Source of the DNA: Bilabrum cf. latius
Taxonomy: Eukaryota > Bigyra: Bicosoecida > Bigyra > Bicosoecida
Direction: 5' to 3'
Assembly (NCBI GenBank): GCA_965178125.1
Contig: OZ237756.1
Coordinates: 434,001-498,000 of the forward strand
DNA length: 64,000 nucleotides
Shown here: positions 11,759 through 21,789 of the stretch, piece after piece
Position numbering within the stretch: the first letter of the stretch is position 1
Layout: each line of letters starts with the position of its first letter
Notes under the pieces: model-generated
Databases searched by the model: none
Told to the model about the DNA's origin: nothing
The model's input: the letters and a program-made list of their open reading frames with translations, nothing else
Program-made: the position numbers and the translations under genes

Positions 11759-11907
11759 GGTCCCGATTTGTTATAATACGATGGCATAATTAATCTCTGT
11801 CCAACCTGCCGGTTGGTATTTGCTGAGAAAGACGGCGATGGGGACGGGGTGAGCTGGCCCGCACCAGCCTCACCCAAGGGCTGCCCGCCTCGGCAGCCCC
11901 ACACCAC
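11759..11907. repeat. L terminal repeat, second copy (149 bp)
   Basis: Duplicate of 11282-11430, directly following an R repeat. Confidence 0.9.
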
Positions 11908-13120
11908 ATTGATGCTACTCGGACGGGAGGGGCGCCCGTCCGTTGTCCTCTCGCCATTCTGACTCATTCCTTAGAGCTCCGCTACTGCCTTCTTGAACGC
12001 CACAGCCAGCTTGGGCAAGTGGTCCTTGCTCATGCAGTACACGGCATTCTCCAACGACTTCCAGTCGGCGTGCTTGTACATAACACCCACGGCGGCAACT
12101 GTTGCCTGTTCGCCTAGAGTGCGTGCTGAAGGACTCCGTGATCTCGCTCGTGCCCGTGCAGTACGCCTCCATCATCCTCCTGATGGCTGTCGTCCAGCTT
12201 GCTTACCAACGCTTTGTTGTCTTGGCGTCCGAATTCACGAACCGATAGGTCTTGGAGTCAGCAGGGTCGTCGCCGCAGCCGGCTAGTCTACTGCAATGTC
12301 CCCCAGATCGTGGTTCGCTGATGCACCTCGTCCAGTCGCTTCAGTGCGGTCTGGCCCATTGGGATGAGCACTGCCTACAGCGTGTCCCTTACAGCTGTTG
12401 TCTTCCAGAGAGAGAACATGGCCATATATGTGCACTTGCCCTTGTACATCATACTCGCGTCATCCATGGTCCGGGACCGCAGCTCGTTGCCGCGACACGT
12501 GCCGCCGATGCCCACTAGTGGAGCCTCGAGGGCAAGGATCTCTTCGGGTTTGCCCGCCTTGGGCCCGCCGTCTGTGACCATTGCGGTGCTCCATCTAGAT
12601 GATGGGAGCACGCTTCTTCCGGTTGCCCACGTCGTGCAGCCTCTTGTCCCTGCCTACCATCACCGTGTTGGTCGTTCCGGATGTGTCGGGGGATGGAGAT
12701 GCAGCCCGTCACGTCGATATATCTCGACACGTGGAGAAGGTTGACCTGAGCGTGGAGCCCTGGAGATTGCCGCGCTCCATGCGCAGCACCATATGGGCAG
12801 GGATCCGGTCAAGATTCTTGATCGCCTCCGCAATCGTGGTGCCGTTGGGGCCGAAGTCTATCAACAGTCTACCTACTGGACGACGCGAAGCCACTCGCGC
12901 CGGCTCGCCAGGCTGACATCAACCGCACTGCAGCGTATGGCAGGCGCACCCAAGCGCCATCGAGACCAAGCAAGCCCAACTCTGTGGCAGCCGACGCGAA
13001 GCAGCCCACCCCGGCTCGCCTGGCTGACTTTGACAGCAAGGCGGCCACTGGCAGGCGCGCACATGCGCCATCAAGCCCCAGCAAGAGCAAGTATACCCAT
13101 AATGCACTCTGATCCCTCCA

Positions 13121-14300
13121 GCCTCAGAGTCTGCACCACGATGTGCTCTGCTCTCACCAGCCTCATAGTCTGCACCACGATGTGCTCGGCTCTCACCAGC
13201 CGCAGAGTCTGCACCACGATGTGCTCTGCTCTCACCAGCCGCCGGGCCTGCACCACGATGTGCTCTGCTCACAGCAGCCGCAGAGTCTGCACCACGATGT
13301 GCTCTGCTCACACCAGCCGCTGAGTCTGCACCACGATGTGCTCTGCTCTCACCAGCCGCCGGGCCTGCACCACGATGTGCTCTGCTCACCTTAGCCGCAG
13401 AGTCTCCTCGTCGTCATCACCATCAGATACCTCTGCCCGTTTCCCACCGGCGAGCCCTCGTTGAATAGAGCCTACGGCGTCAACCCTAGTCGCCTCGGCA
13501 GAGCTGCCCTATAAGAGGGCAAGACGCACATCCGGAGCGGGAGGAGAGGCAGCTGGCATCTACAGCGAGGCGCGCTGCTCACAGCAGCCGCCGAGCCTGC
13601 ACTACGAAATGCTCTGCTCACACCAGCCGCTGAGTCTGCACCACGATGTGCTCTGCTCACACCAGCCGCTGAGTCCGCACCACGATGTGCTCTGCTCACA
13701 GCAGCCGCAGAGTCTGCACCACGATGTGCTCTGCTCTCACCAGCCTCATAGTCTGCACCACGATGTGCTCTGCTCACACCAGCCGCTGAGTCTGCACTAC
13801 GATGTGCTCTGCTCACAGCAGCCGCAGAGTCTGCACCACGATGTGCTCTGCTCTCACCAGCCTCATAGTCTGCACCACGATGTGCTCTGCTCTCACCAGC
13901 CGCCGGGCCTGCACCACGATATGCTCTGCTCACCTTAGCCGCAGAGTCTCCTCGTCGTCATCCCCATCAGATACCTCTGCCTGCTTCCCACCGGCGAGCC
14001 CTCGTTGAATAGAGCCTACGGCGTCAACCCTAGTCGCCTCGGCAGAGCTGCCCTAAAGAGGGCAAGACGCACATCCGGAGCGGGAGGAGAGGCAGCTGGC
14101 ATCTACAGCGAGGCGCGCTGCTCACAGCAGCCGCCGAGCCTGCACTACGATGTGCTCGGCTCTCACCAGCCGCAGAGTCTGCACCCCGATGTGCGCTTCT
14201 CTCACTAGCCGCCGGGCCTGCACCACGATGTGCTCGGCTCTCACTAGCCGCTGAGTCTGCACCACGATGTGCTCGGCACTCACCAGCCGCAGAGTCTGCT
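13121..14300. repeat. 39-bp minisatellite in three blocks inside the 6.58-kb element
   Basis: Units of 39 bp (for example around GCACCACGATGTGCTCTG) occur at about 13121-13394, 13600-13936 and 14130-14300. They are separated by a recurring segment containing GGCGTCAACCC. The length is divisible by three, so frames stay open on both strands (HQPLSLHHDVLCS on plus, SRAHRGADSAAGE on minus). Neither reading is a recognisable protein. Confidence 0.85.
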
Positions 14301-14370
14301 GCCCCCTCGTCGTCATCCCCATCAGATACCTCTGCCTGTTTCCCACCGGGGAGCCCTCGTCGAATAGAGC

Positions 14371-16950
14371 CTACGGCGTCAACCCCCGAGGCCTCGGCAG
14401 ATCTGCCCTATAAGAGGGCAGACGCACACCCGGGGCTGAAGGAGAGGCAGCCAATAGGTCTCCCGAGAGTTGATCGGTTGTACGCAAAGCAGAGCTGGGC
14501 GGGGCTCGTAAGTGCCGCACAGCCACCCCAGCGTGGGACCCGCTCGACGGTAGGAGTGTGGGTCCAAGCCCATCTTTCCCCCTACTGTCGGCTATATCCC
14601 TTCTAGGAACGGAGCTGGAAGACGATGACGAAGAAGCATTACCTGAGGCCCCGCCCCGGCCAAGTACTTGTGTCGCGGCGATGCGGCTGGCCCCACGTCT
14701 GGCAGCCAGCGTCGCCTTGGCACGTTCAGCAGCGGAATCTGGCTCACGGGTGTAGGTCACGCTCTCCTGCTTGATCCAGCTACAACCTCAGCGCTCAACG
14801 GTATAACACTGCTGCTACGGAGGCCTCGAGCGCGGCGGCCACCAGCCCCGTCGTGAGTGTGGCCTCCTCTATCACTCCGGTTTGCGCGTCCTCCAGCTTT
14901 ACTGCGTGTGCCCGACACGTCAGGCCCGCCGGGCGCCCGCACTCCGTGGGTACCCTAGACAGTCTATGGCAGGCGCACACTGGCGTTCTGAAGACCAATC
15001 AAGCCCAAGTCGATCTACTAGATGACGCAAAGCGACCCGCCAAGGGCTCGCCAGGCTGACATCCACAGCACGGCGGTCCGCAGCAGGCGCACGCTGGTGC
15101 CATCAAGACCACGTCCTCCCAAGTAAACCCAAGATGGCGCTGCACTCACCAGCCGCAGAGTCTACACCACGATGTGCTCGGCTCTCACCAGCCGCAGAGT
15201 CTGCTGCCCCCTCGTCGTCATCCCCATCAGATACCTCTGCCTGTTTCCCACCGGCGAGCCCTCGTTGAATAGAGCCTACGGCGTCAACCCCCGAGGCCCC
15301 GGCAGATCTGCCCTATAAGAGGGCAGACGCACATCCGGGGCTGAAGGAGAGGCAGCCAATAGGTCTCCCGAGAGTTGATCGGTTGTACGCAAAGCAGAGC
15401 TGGGCGGGGCTCGTAAGGGCCGCACAGCCACCCCAGCGTGGGACCCGCTCGACGGTAGGAGTGTGGGTCCAAGCCCATCTTTCCCCCTACTGTCGGCTAT
15501 ATCCCTTCTAGGAACGGAGCTGGAAGACGATGACGAAGAAGCACTACCTGAGGCCCCGCCCCGGCCAAGTACTTGTGTCGCGGCGATACGGCTGGCCCCA
15601 CCTCCGGCAGCCAGCGTCGCCTTGGCACGTTCAGCAGCGGAATCTGGCTCACGGGTGTAGGTCATGCTCTCCTGCTTGATCCAGCTACAACCTCAGCGCC
15701 CGAGGGTACCCCACTGCTGCCGCTACCGGAGTAGTGGCGCCGGCGACGTCGGAGCACTCTCCCCGCCCACGTCGGCGTCCCTCCTGAACCGGGCGCTGCT
15801 GCCGCCGCTTTCGTTTTTGCGCTATGGAGGATTTCCCCGCTGCGGAAAGCTCGAGGACGGCGGCCACTACATCATTTGCGAGTATGGCCTCCTCCATCAC
15901 CACGGTCTGCACGTCCTGCAGCTTGACTGCGCCTTGAGCCCGACACGTCAGGCCCGCCGAGCACCTGCACTCCGTGGGTGCCCTTCCCACCGGCTCGCCA
16001 AGCTGCCCTCCACAGCAAGACAGTCTATGGCAGGCGCACACTGGCGTTCTGAAGACCAATCAAGCCCAAGTCGATCTACTAGATGACGCAAAGCGACCCG
16101 CCAAGGGCTCGCCAGGCTGACATCCACAGCACGGCGGTCCGCAGCAGGCGCACGCTGGTGCCATCAAGACCACGCCATCCCAAGTAAACCCAAGATGGCG
16201 CTGCACTCACCAGCCGCAGAGTCTACACCACGATGTGCTCGGCTCTCACCAGCCGCAGAGTCTGCTGCCCCCTCGTCGTCATCCCCATCAGATACCTCTG
16301 CCTGTTTCCCACCGGCGAGCCCTCGTTGAATAGAGCCTACGGCGTCAACCCCCGAGGCCCCGGCAGATCTGCCCTATAAGAGGGCAGACGCACATCCGGG
16401 GCTGAAGGAGAGGCAGCCAATAGGTCTCCCGAGAGTTGATCGGTTGTACGCAAAGCAGAGCTGGGCGGGGCCCGTAAGTGCCGCACAGCCACCCCAGCGT
16501 GGGACCCGCTCGACGGTAGGAGTGTGAGTCCAGGCCCATCTTTCCCCCTACTGTCGGCTATATCCCTTCTAGGAACGGAGCTGGAAGACGATGACGAAGA
16601 AGCACTACCTGAGGCCCCGCCCCGGCCAAGTACTTGTGTCGCGGCGATGCGGCTGGCCCCACGTCTGGCAGCCAGCGTCGCCTTGGCACGTTCAGCAGCG
16701 GAATCTGGCGCACGGGTGTAGGTCACGCTCTCCTGCTTGATCCAGCTACAACCTCAGCGCCCGAGGGTACCCCACTGCTGCCGCTACCGGAGTAGTGGCG
16801 CGGCGACGTCGGAGCACTCTCCTTGCGCCACTTCCTGCACCGGGCGCCGCTGCCTCCGCCTTCTCCTGCGCGATTGAGAAGTTCCACGATGCGGAGAGCT
16901 CGAGGCTGGCAGCCACCAGATACTTCACGAGCTGGGCCTCCTCCAGCACT
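14371..16950. repeat. Three diverged modules of about 1 kb in the element interior
   Basis: Related segments around 14371-15000, 15276-16060 and 16337-17000 share minus-strand reading MTYTREPDSAAERAKATLAA and a TVVxEEA-type helix region. Frames within the modules are not mutually consistent, so this is more likely amplified and decaying sequence than one clean gene. Confidence 0.6.
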
Positions 16951-17317
16951 ACGGTTTGATGTCCTCCAGCTCTACGGCGTCCGTGCTCGACACGTCAGGC
17001 CCGCCGGGCGCCTACTCCGTGGGTGCCGTTCGCCTCGGCCACCCGGTGGCTGCCGCCGTATCCACTGCCCCAGTTATTGCCGCGTTCTGCAGGCTGATGA
17101 GGTGCCGCATCGCCGTCATCTGGAGGAGGTCGCACGCTAGCTGCGCACCTGTTGGCGTGCCGTCGAGCATGGTCCACCGGAACACCCGCACCATCAGTGG
17201 CGACTCGTCGCCTTCGGCGGACCGCCCTAGCTTAGGGAAAGAGTCGACCATGGCTGCTACCGCCTGTGGCCGTGGTTTCGAGCTCATTTCTGTGAAGAGA
17301 ACTAGAGTGGGAGCCAT
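16925..17317 (-). CDS. Short unidentified ORF in the 6.58-kb element (copy 1)
   Basis: ATG at 17315-17317 to TGA at 16925, with TAG codons near 17012 and 16955 read as Gln, giving about 130 aa. The first 90 residues are well-formed (SFPKLGRSAEGDESP, LLQMTAMRHLISLQNAA) and could be a gag-like start. Homology with the downstream modules continues in another frame, as if one base had been lost near 16960. Function unknown. Confidence 0.35.
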
Positions 17318-17700
17318 GCTGACGAGAAAATGATCTCGCCGGCGTTGCTGTGCCTGGTCCGCGGTCTCGCATGACTTATACGCGCATTCCGGTTCCGCTA
17401 GTGCTTCCTTGCATCCACAAAAGGTAAGCTTGGCTGCGGCTGCGGCTCCCAGGCCGTCACGGATGCGGCACGAGCCGGGTCAAAATTTTGCGGTTAACTT
17501 CAGATACCCCGGGAACTCGCTACCGGCCGCACTTTGTACGCCCTCCAATAGTTCGTTAATAGTTCAAACCAACATTCGCACTAAGAGTGATACGCTAAGC
17601 AGGCGAGTACGCATGGCGTTGAGTTGCAGCGTGAGTGTTGGCATTTCGGACCCGTCGGTGGCCAACAGTCGGTAAATTCCAGAGAATTCGTGGGCACCAC

Positions 17701-17859
17701 CTTTCAACAGAACTCCAGTGCCCAGATCTTTATATCTGTGGCGCTGCGTGTTGCGTCTCAGCCTCCACTCGAGCACTTGCCTCAAGGGAAGTGCCTCGGG
17801 AGCACAAACCAGGACCCGAACGACTCGGAATCAGTCGGGCCTGATCCCAAGTCTTACCG
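17701..17859. repeat. R terminal repeat, second copy (159 bp)
   Basis: Duplicate of 11600-11758. It forms the outer right edge, followed directly by S3 coding sequence TTACGGCG. Confidence 0.9.
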
Positions 17860-17930
17860 TTACGGCGCTTGGCGAGAAATGCGCAAATGATGAAGTCCTG
17901 ATTCCTCAGCCCGCTGTGATGGGCATGTCT
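17860..17930 (+). pseudogene. S3 segment 2
   Basis: 71 bp that match S1 from TTACGGCGCTTGG to GGCATGTCT, stranded between two insertions. The combined length with segment 1 is divisible by three. Confidence 0.85.
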
Positions 17931-17941
17931 CGGGCAGGGTC

Positions 17942-17969
17942 AGCTGTTCGTTCGCGAACGTTCAGCTGA
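17942..17969. other. 28-bp imperfect palindrome
   Basis: Arms read CAGCTG...CAGCTG around a central TTCGCGAA core; only an AA/TT pair breaks perfect symmetry. The same element occurs inverted near 50478-50505. It is a possible recombinase or protein binding site at the insertion end. Confidence 0.6.
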
Positions 17970-17983
17970 TACTGGCGTGATTA

Positions 17984-18899
17984 AGAAACGAACTAGTACT
18001 ATAGTTCGCCCTTCGGGGGTTTTGAATTCGAACCTTTCTGCCCCGCGGGGCCCCATCCGGAGCCCTCGGACTATCTTTGTCTATCTTAGTAGAATCGTTT
18101 GCCGCTGGCTGTTTCTAAATCGAGGTTTCAGGCATCGAGCACGAAGCGAAAATCATGACGCCGACGGCCGCCTCCAGCGAATCTTTCGGGCCACAGACAC
18201 ATTGAGAGCATATCTCAAAAATTTGCTAGTACAAAAGTTCCTAATTGCAAAATGAGGAGGAAATCTGGAGTCTTTAATTCAGTACATGTACTAGGGAAAA
18301 AGCCTTTACGATTCTCGCGCCCGGAAAATCTGTGTGGCTGCAGGCTGATCCGATCAAGGTACCACCAGTCATCTTGACTGAATCGAACTCACTTCTGTCT
18401 TTTAGTATGATAGTATCGCGCGTGTATGCTCCGCGACTTCTTTTGCGCATAAGTAATGCCCTTCGTTGAGCGAGTCGCGCACTTATAGCTGCGAAGTGGC
18501 ACCGGAATTCAAGCATTGTGTGCGCGCTCACATCCAACAAGCACTCGCACTCCACTCGTAAGATACCCTAACATCGGCAACAGGTAAATGGTTCAAGCAT
18601 GCATAATCTGTGACCATATTATCGTAACGCGGAGATCAATTTTGCAGTAGCTGTCTGTATAAGCACTGCCTGAAGCAATTTCTAATATGTTGGTACATGT
18701 AAGTATTAAGTAAGACATCAACTTGCGTGACACCGACCTAGAAGCACGTATCGACAATTTTAGACAAGTTTTACGATGTATGGTCCACGCAGAGCAGGCA
18801 GTGAGTCCGGACTGGGGAAAACACCCGGACAGTGAACTCATTGCAGCTATGCAAAACGTCATCGAAGGCAAGGCTGCTGCCGGGTGACTGTAGGACTTC
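17984..18899. other. Unassigned interior of the 2.7-kb insertion
   Basis: More AT-rich than its surroundings. Small minus-strand ORFs (18274-18555, 18593-18937) show nothing recognisable. Confidence 0.4.
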
Positions 18900-20170
18900 C
18901 AGTACGGCTGGGGCTGCTGCACGGCATCCGGCTCCACCGGGTGGACGAGGATGCGGGGCTTTGCAGCTGACTACCGTGCCACTGATGGGCTGGGGTAGCT
19001 AAACGGTTTGCAGCTGGCCAGCGGGCTACTAATGGGCTGGGGCAGCTGCACGGCATTCGACTCCACCGGGTGCACGAGGATGCGGGGCTTTGCAGCTGGC
19101 CAGCGGGCCACTGATGGGCTGGGGCAGCTGCACGGCATTCGACTCCACCGGGTGGACGGCATTCGACTCCACCGGGTGGACGAGGATGCTGGGCTTTGCA
19201 GCTGGCCAGCGGGCCACTGACGGGCTGGGGCAGCTGCACGGCATTCGACTCCACCGGGTGCACGAGGATGCGGGGCTTTGCAGCTGGCCAGCGGGCCACT
19301 GATGGGCTGGGGCAGCTGCACGGCATTCGACTCCACCGGGTGCACGAGGATGCGGGGCTTTGCAGCTGGCCAGCGGGCCACTGATGGGCTGGGGCAGCTG
19401 CACGGCATTCGACTCCACCGGGTGATCGAGGATGCCGGGCTTTGCAGCTGGCCAGCGGGCCCAGCGGGCCACTGACGGGCTGGGGCAGCTGCACGGCATT
19501 CGACTCCACCGGGTGCACGAGGATGCGGGGCTTTGCAGCTGGCTAGCGGGCCACTGATGGGCTGGGGCAGCTGCACGGCATTCGACTCCACCGGGTGCAC
19601 GAGGATGCGGGGCTTTGCAGCTGGCCAGCGGGCCACTGATGGGCTGGGGCAGCTGCACGGCATTCGACTCCACCGGGTGATCGAGGATGCGGGGCTTTGC
19701 AGCTGGCCAGCGGGCCACTGATGGGCTGGGGCAGCTGCACGGCATCCGGCTCCACCGGGTGGACGAGGATGCGGGGCTTTGCAGCTGGCCAGCGGGCCAC
19801 TGATGGGCTGGGGCAGCTGCACGGCATTCGACTCCACCGGGTGATCGAGGATGCGGGGCTTTGCAGCTGGCCAGCGGGCCACTGATGGGCTGGGGCAGCT
19901 GCACGGCATTCGACTCCACCGGGTGGACGAGGATGCGGGGCTTTGCAGCTGGCTAGCTGGCCACTGATGGGCTGGGGCAGCTGCACGGCATTCGACTCCA
20001 CCGGGTGGACGAGGAGGACGAGGATGATGAGGATGCCGGGCTTTGCAGCTGGCTAGCTGGCCACTGATGGGCTGGGGCAGCTGCACGGCATTCGACTCCA
20101 CCGGGTGCACGAGGAGGACGAGGATGATGAGGATGCTGGGCTTTGCAGCTGGCCAGCGGGCCACTATCGG
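18900..20170. repeat. 82-bp minisatellite, about 15 units
   Basis: Tandem 82-bp units containing GGGCTTTGCAGCTGGCCAGC and CGACTCCACCGGGTG, with small indels (24-bp partial repeats near 19152, 9-bp near 19458, 12-bp near 20012). The unit length is not divisible by three, so the frame rotates. The long minus-strand reading 18971-20185 is open only because stop codons are rare in the unit. Confidence 0.9.
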
Positions 20171-20630
20171 CCTGGATGCTGTCATAGGACCGACGTGACG
20201 GAGCAGAGGCGTGCGTAGGCAGTTTATGAGTGCATGGCCTAGGAGCTGCTATGTTGTAGATTGGATGCCTATTTGTTCGGCACAGAGATGAAGGCAGAGA
20301 TAAAGACGGAGCAAGGTTGCCATAGCCCCCCCGGCGCGAGACCAGACCCCGGGGGGGCTTAATATGATCCTCAACACTTGTCCTGTGATCGACCGGCGAG
20401 GTGTCATTCCGGTTCGAGTCTACACTGGGGAAAGAGAGAGATCAGCCTCTGCGCTAGACAGGACTAGCAAAGAAATACAGAAGCAGCCTTAGCCAGTAGC
20501 TTTCTTCTCTGGCACGGCCTGCGACGCCAAGATGCGATGGCAGCTCAGGGCACAATCACCGTCCGCAGCTATGTGCCGCAGCAATAAGTATTATAACGCT
20601 GTCGATTACACTACTTTTTAAGCAGTTTCC

Positions 20631-21528
20631 GATGCGACCGATGAGGTGGTTCAAGCGCTGGTTGCAACCGGAGCCATCGGCGACTCTGGATACTACGAGG
20701 ACCCGGCCGTGCAGCTGGCTGGCGATCTTTCCAACCTGAGGGGCAGTCAGTAGTTTGGGGGTGCGACGCATCACCCATCGATGCCCTTCGTGACAGGAGA
20801 CCACGGGCAGCTCATCCCGCCGGCCAACTCCAGCCTTCTCCACCTGGAGGCATCGTCAGCGGCTGGCAGCCGGCTGGGTCCGCTACTGCACGGTGTTGGC
20901 GAGCCCCCAGCTGCAGCTGGTCATGCAGGGGGCAGCGGCGAGGAGGGTGGTGGCGTTGGTGCAGGTGCTGCTTCTGCGAGCATTGGGGGCTCTGGGGGTG
21001 CTTCTTCTGGGGCCGGTGCACCAGAAGAAGCACAAGAAGCTGCTGGCGGTGACAACGTTGACATGGCTGGCCTTCCCGTGGAGAGGACCGATCGGCACCA
21101 GGTCGTGTTTGTTTTAGATTCTGGTGTGCACCGTCGCTACTCTGGGTTTCAGTCCGAAGGTGCATTCGACTGGGTCGAGAAGGCTTTGTTTGTGGCCACG
21201 GGCGGGCATTCGAAGGACTCGCCAACGAGCAGGGTGTCAACAGGGGTGTCCATGCTGAATCCTGATGGGCATGTAGAGGACGCATCCTTGCCTAGAAATG
21301 GAAAGGACTGGCATGGTACCACGGTCGCGAAGGAGGCATGCGGTGGGCCGGGGATGCGATCGATCATCGTGCCAGTGCGAGTCATTGGTGCGGCATGGGA
21401 TAAACCGGGCACAAATTATGGTGGTTTGCCGAGTGACGAAGCGCGCTAGCTTGTTGACTCACTCCCAAGGATCGATGCAGGGCGCCCCGACCCTGGGAGT
21501 ATCCCGCTTCCTCCAGTGCATGCTGAGG
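20631..21528 (+). pseudogene. S3 segment 3 (catalytic Asp and His region)
   Basis: Matches S1 from TDEVVQALVATGAIGDSGYY through the catalytic LDSGV and WHGTT motifs to just after PDPGS. It ends GCTGAGG at 21528, where the 10.9-kb retrotransposon starts. TAGs at 20751 and 21447 are read as Gln; S1 also has a TAG at the 21447-equivalent position, and S2 has CAG there. Confidence 0.88.
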
Positions 21529-21779
21529 CCGTCAGTTGTGTGCCGTAGGTACGGAGGCACGTTACGAAGTGATTTAGATCGGAGAGATTGTGTAGTATTG
21601 GTCGCAAGTCCGAGCACAGATGTGAGGCTCTCACTTGTTCGGAATTTCGGTGGCACCTGTGTTCTACAGCTGTGCCCCGATATTCTCAGTAATAATTGTC
21701 ATTATATGGCAATACACACTGGGAAGACAGGCAGGGGCAACTCCAGAGGAGGTGATTCCCACTGCTTGTTGTTTTGAAC
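21529..21779. repeat. A1 split direct repeat (251 bp)
   Basis: Left end of the element, beginning CCGTCAGTTGTG. Same sequence as A2 at 31813-32063. Confidence 0.93.
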
Positions 21780-21789
21780 AAGAGCTGAT

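Larger units (their letters stand above)
11282..17859 (-). mobile_element. 6,578-bp split-direct-repeat element, copy 1 (non-autonomous, minus orientation)
   Basis: Layout on the plus strand is L (11282-11430), 169-bp spacer, R (11600-11758), L (11759-11907), 5.8-kb interior, R (17701-17859). Read on the minus strand this is A1-interior-B1-A2-spacer-B2, the split-direct-repeat architecture of PAT/Ngaro-type tyrosine-recombinase retroelements, and the same topology as the element at 21529-32473, although the repeats are unrelated in sequence. No RT, RNase H or recombinase is recognisable, so it is probably mobilised in trans. It interrupts S3 with no target-site duplication; S1 and S2 give the empty site. 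The copy at 33405-39982 matches throughout, as far as I can read it. Confidence 0.82.
17931..20630. mobile_element. 2.7-kb insertion in S3 of unidentified class
   Basis: Defined by comparison with S1: coding sequence stops at GGCATGTCT and resumes at GATGCGACC in frame, one codon shorter than S1, with no target-site duplication. The left end (CGGGCAGGGTCAGCTG) contains an imperfect 28-bp palindrome. The left 50 bp and a block at about 20383-20510 reappear inverted and adjacent at 50350-50515, as in an internally deleted relative. No transposase, RT or recombinase is recognisable. It may be a third split-repeat family reduced to its ends. Confidence 0.6.

Noticed and set aside
13121-13394. CRISPR-like array
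   Set aside because: The 39-bp repeats are directly tandem with no unique spacers, and the DNA is eukaryotic.
11282-17859. Spliceosomal intron origin of the S3 insertions
   Set aside because: None of the insertions has GT-AG borders at the points that restore the frame, and three have their own terminal split repeats.
18971-20185. Minus-strand 404-aa ORF in the 82-bp array
   Set aside because: Open only because the unit lacks stops; the frame rotates between units and no protein family is recognisable.
20400-20440. GGTTCGAGTC resembling a tRNA B box (also inverted near 50430)
   Set aside because: The flanks cannot form a T-stem or acceptor stem and there is no A box or anticodon arm. The motif belongs to a mobile-element end block. 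No suppressor tRNA gene was found in the window.
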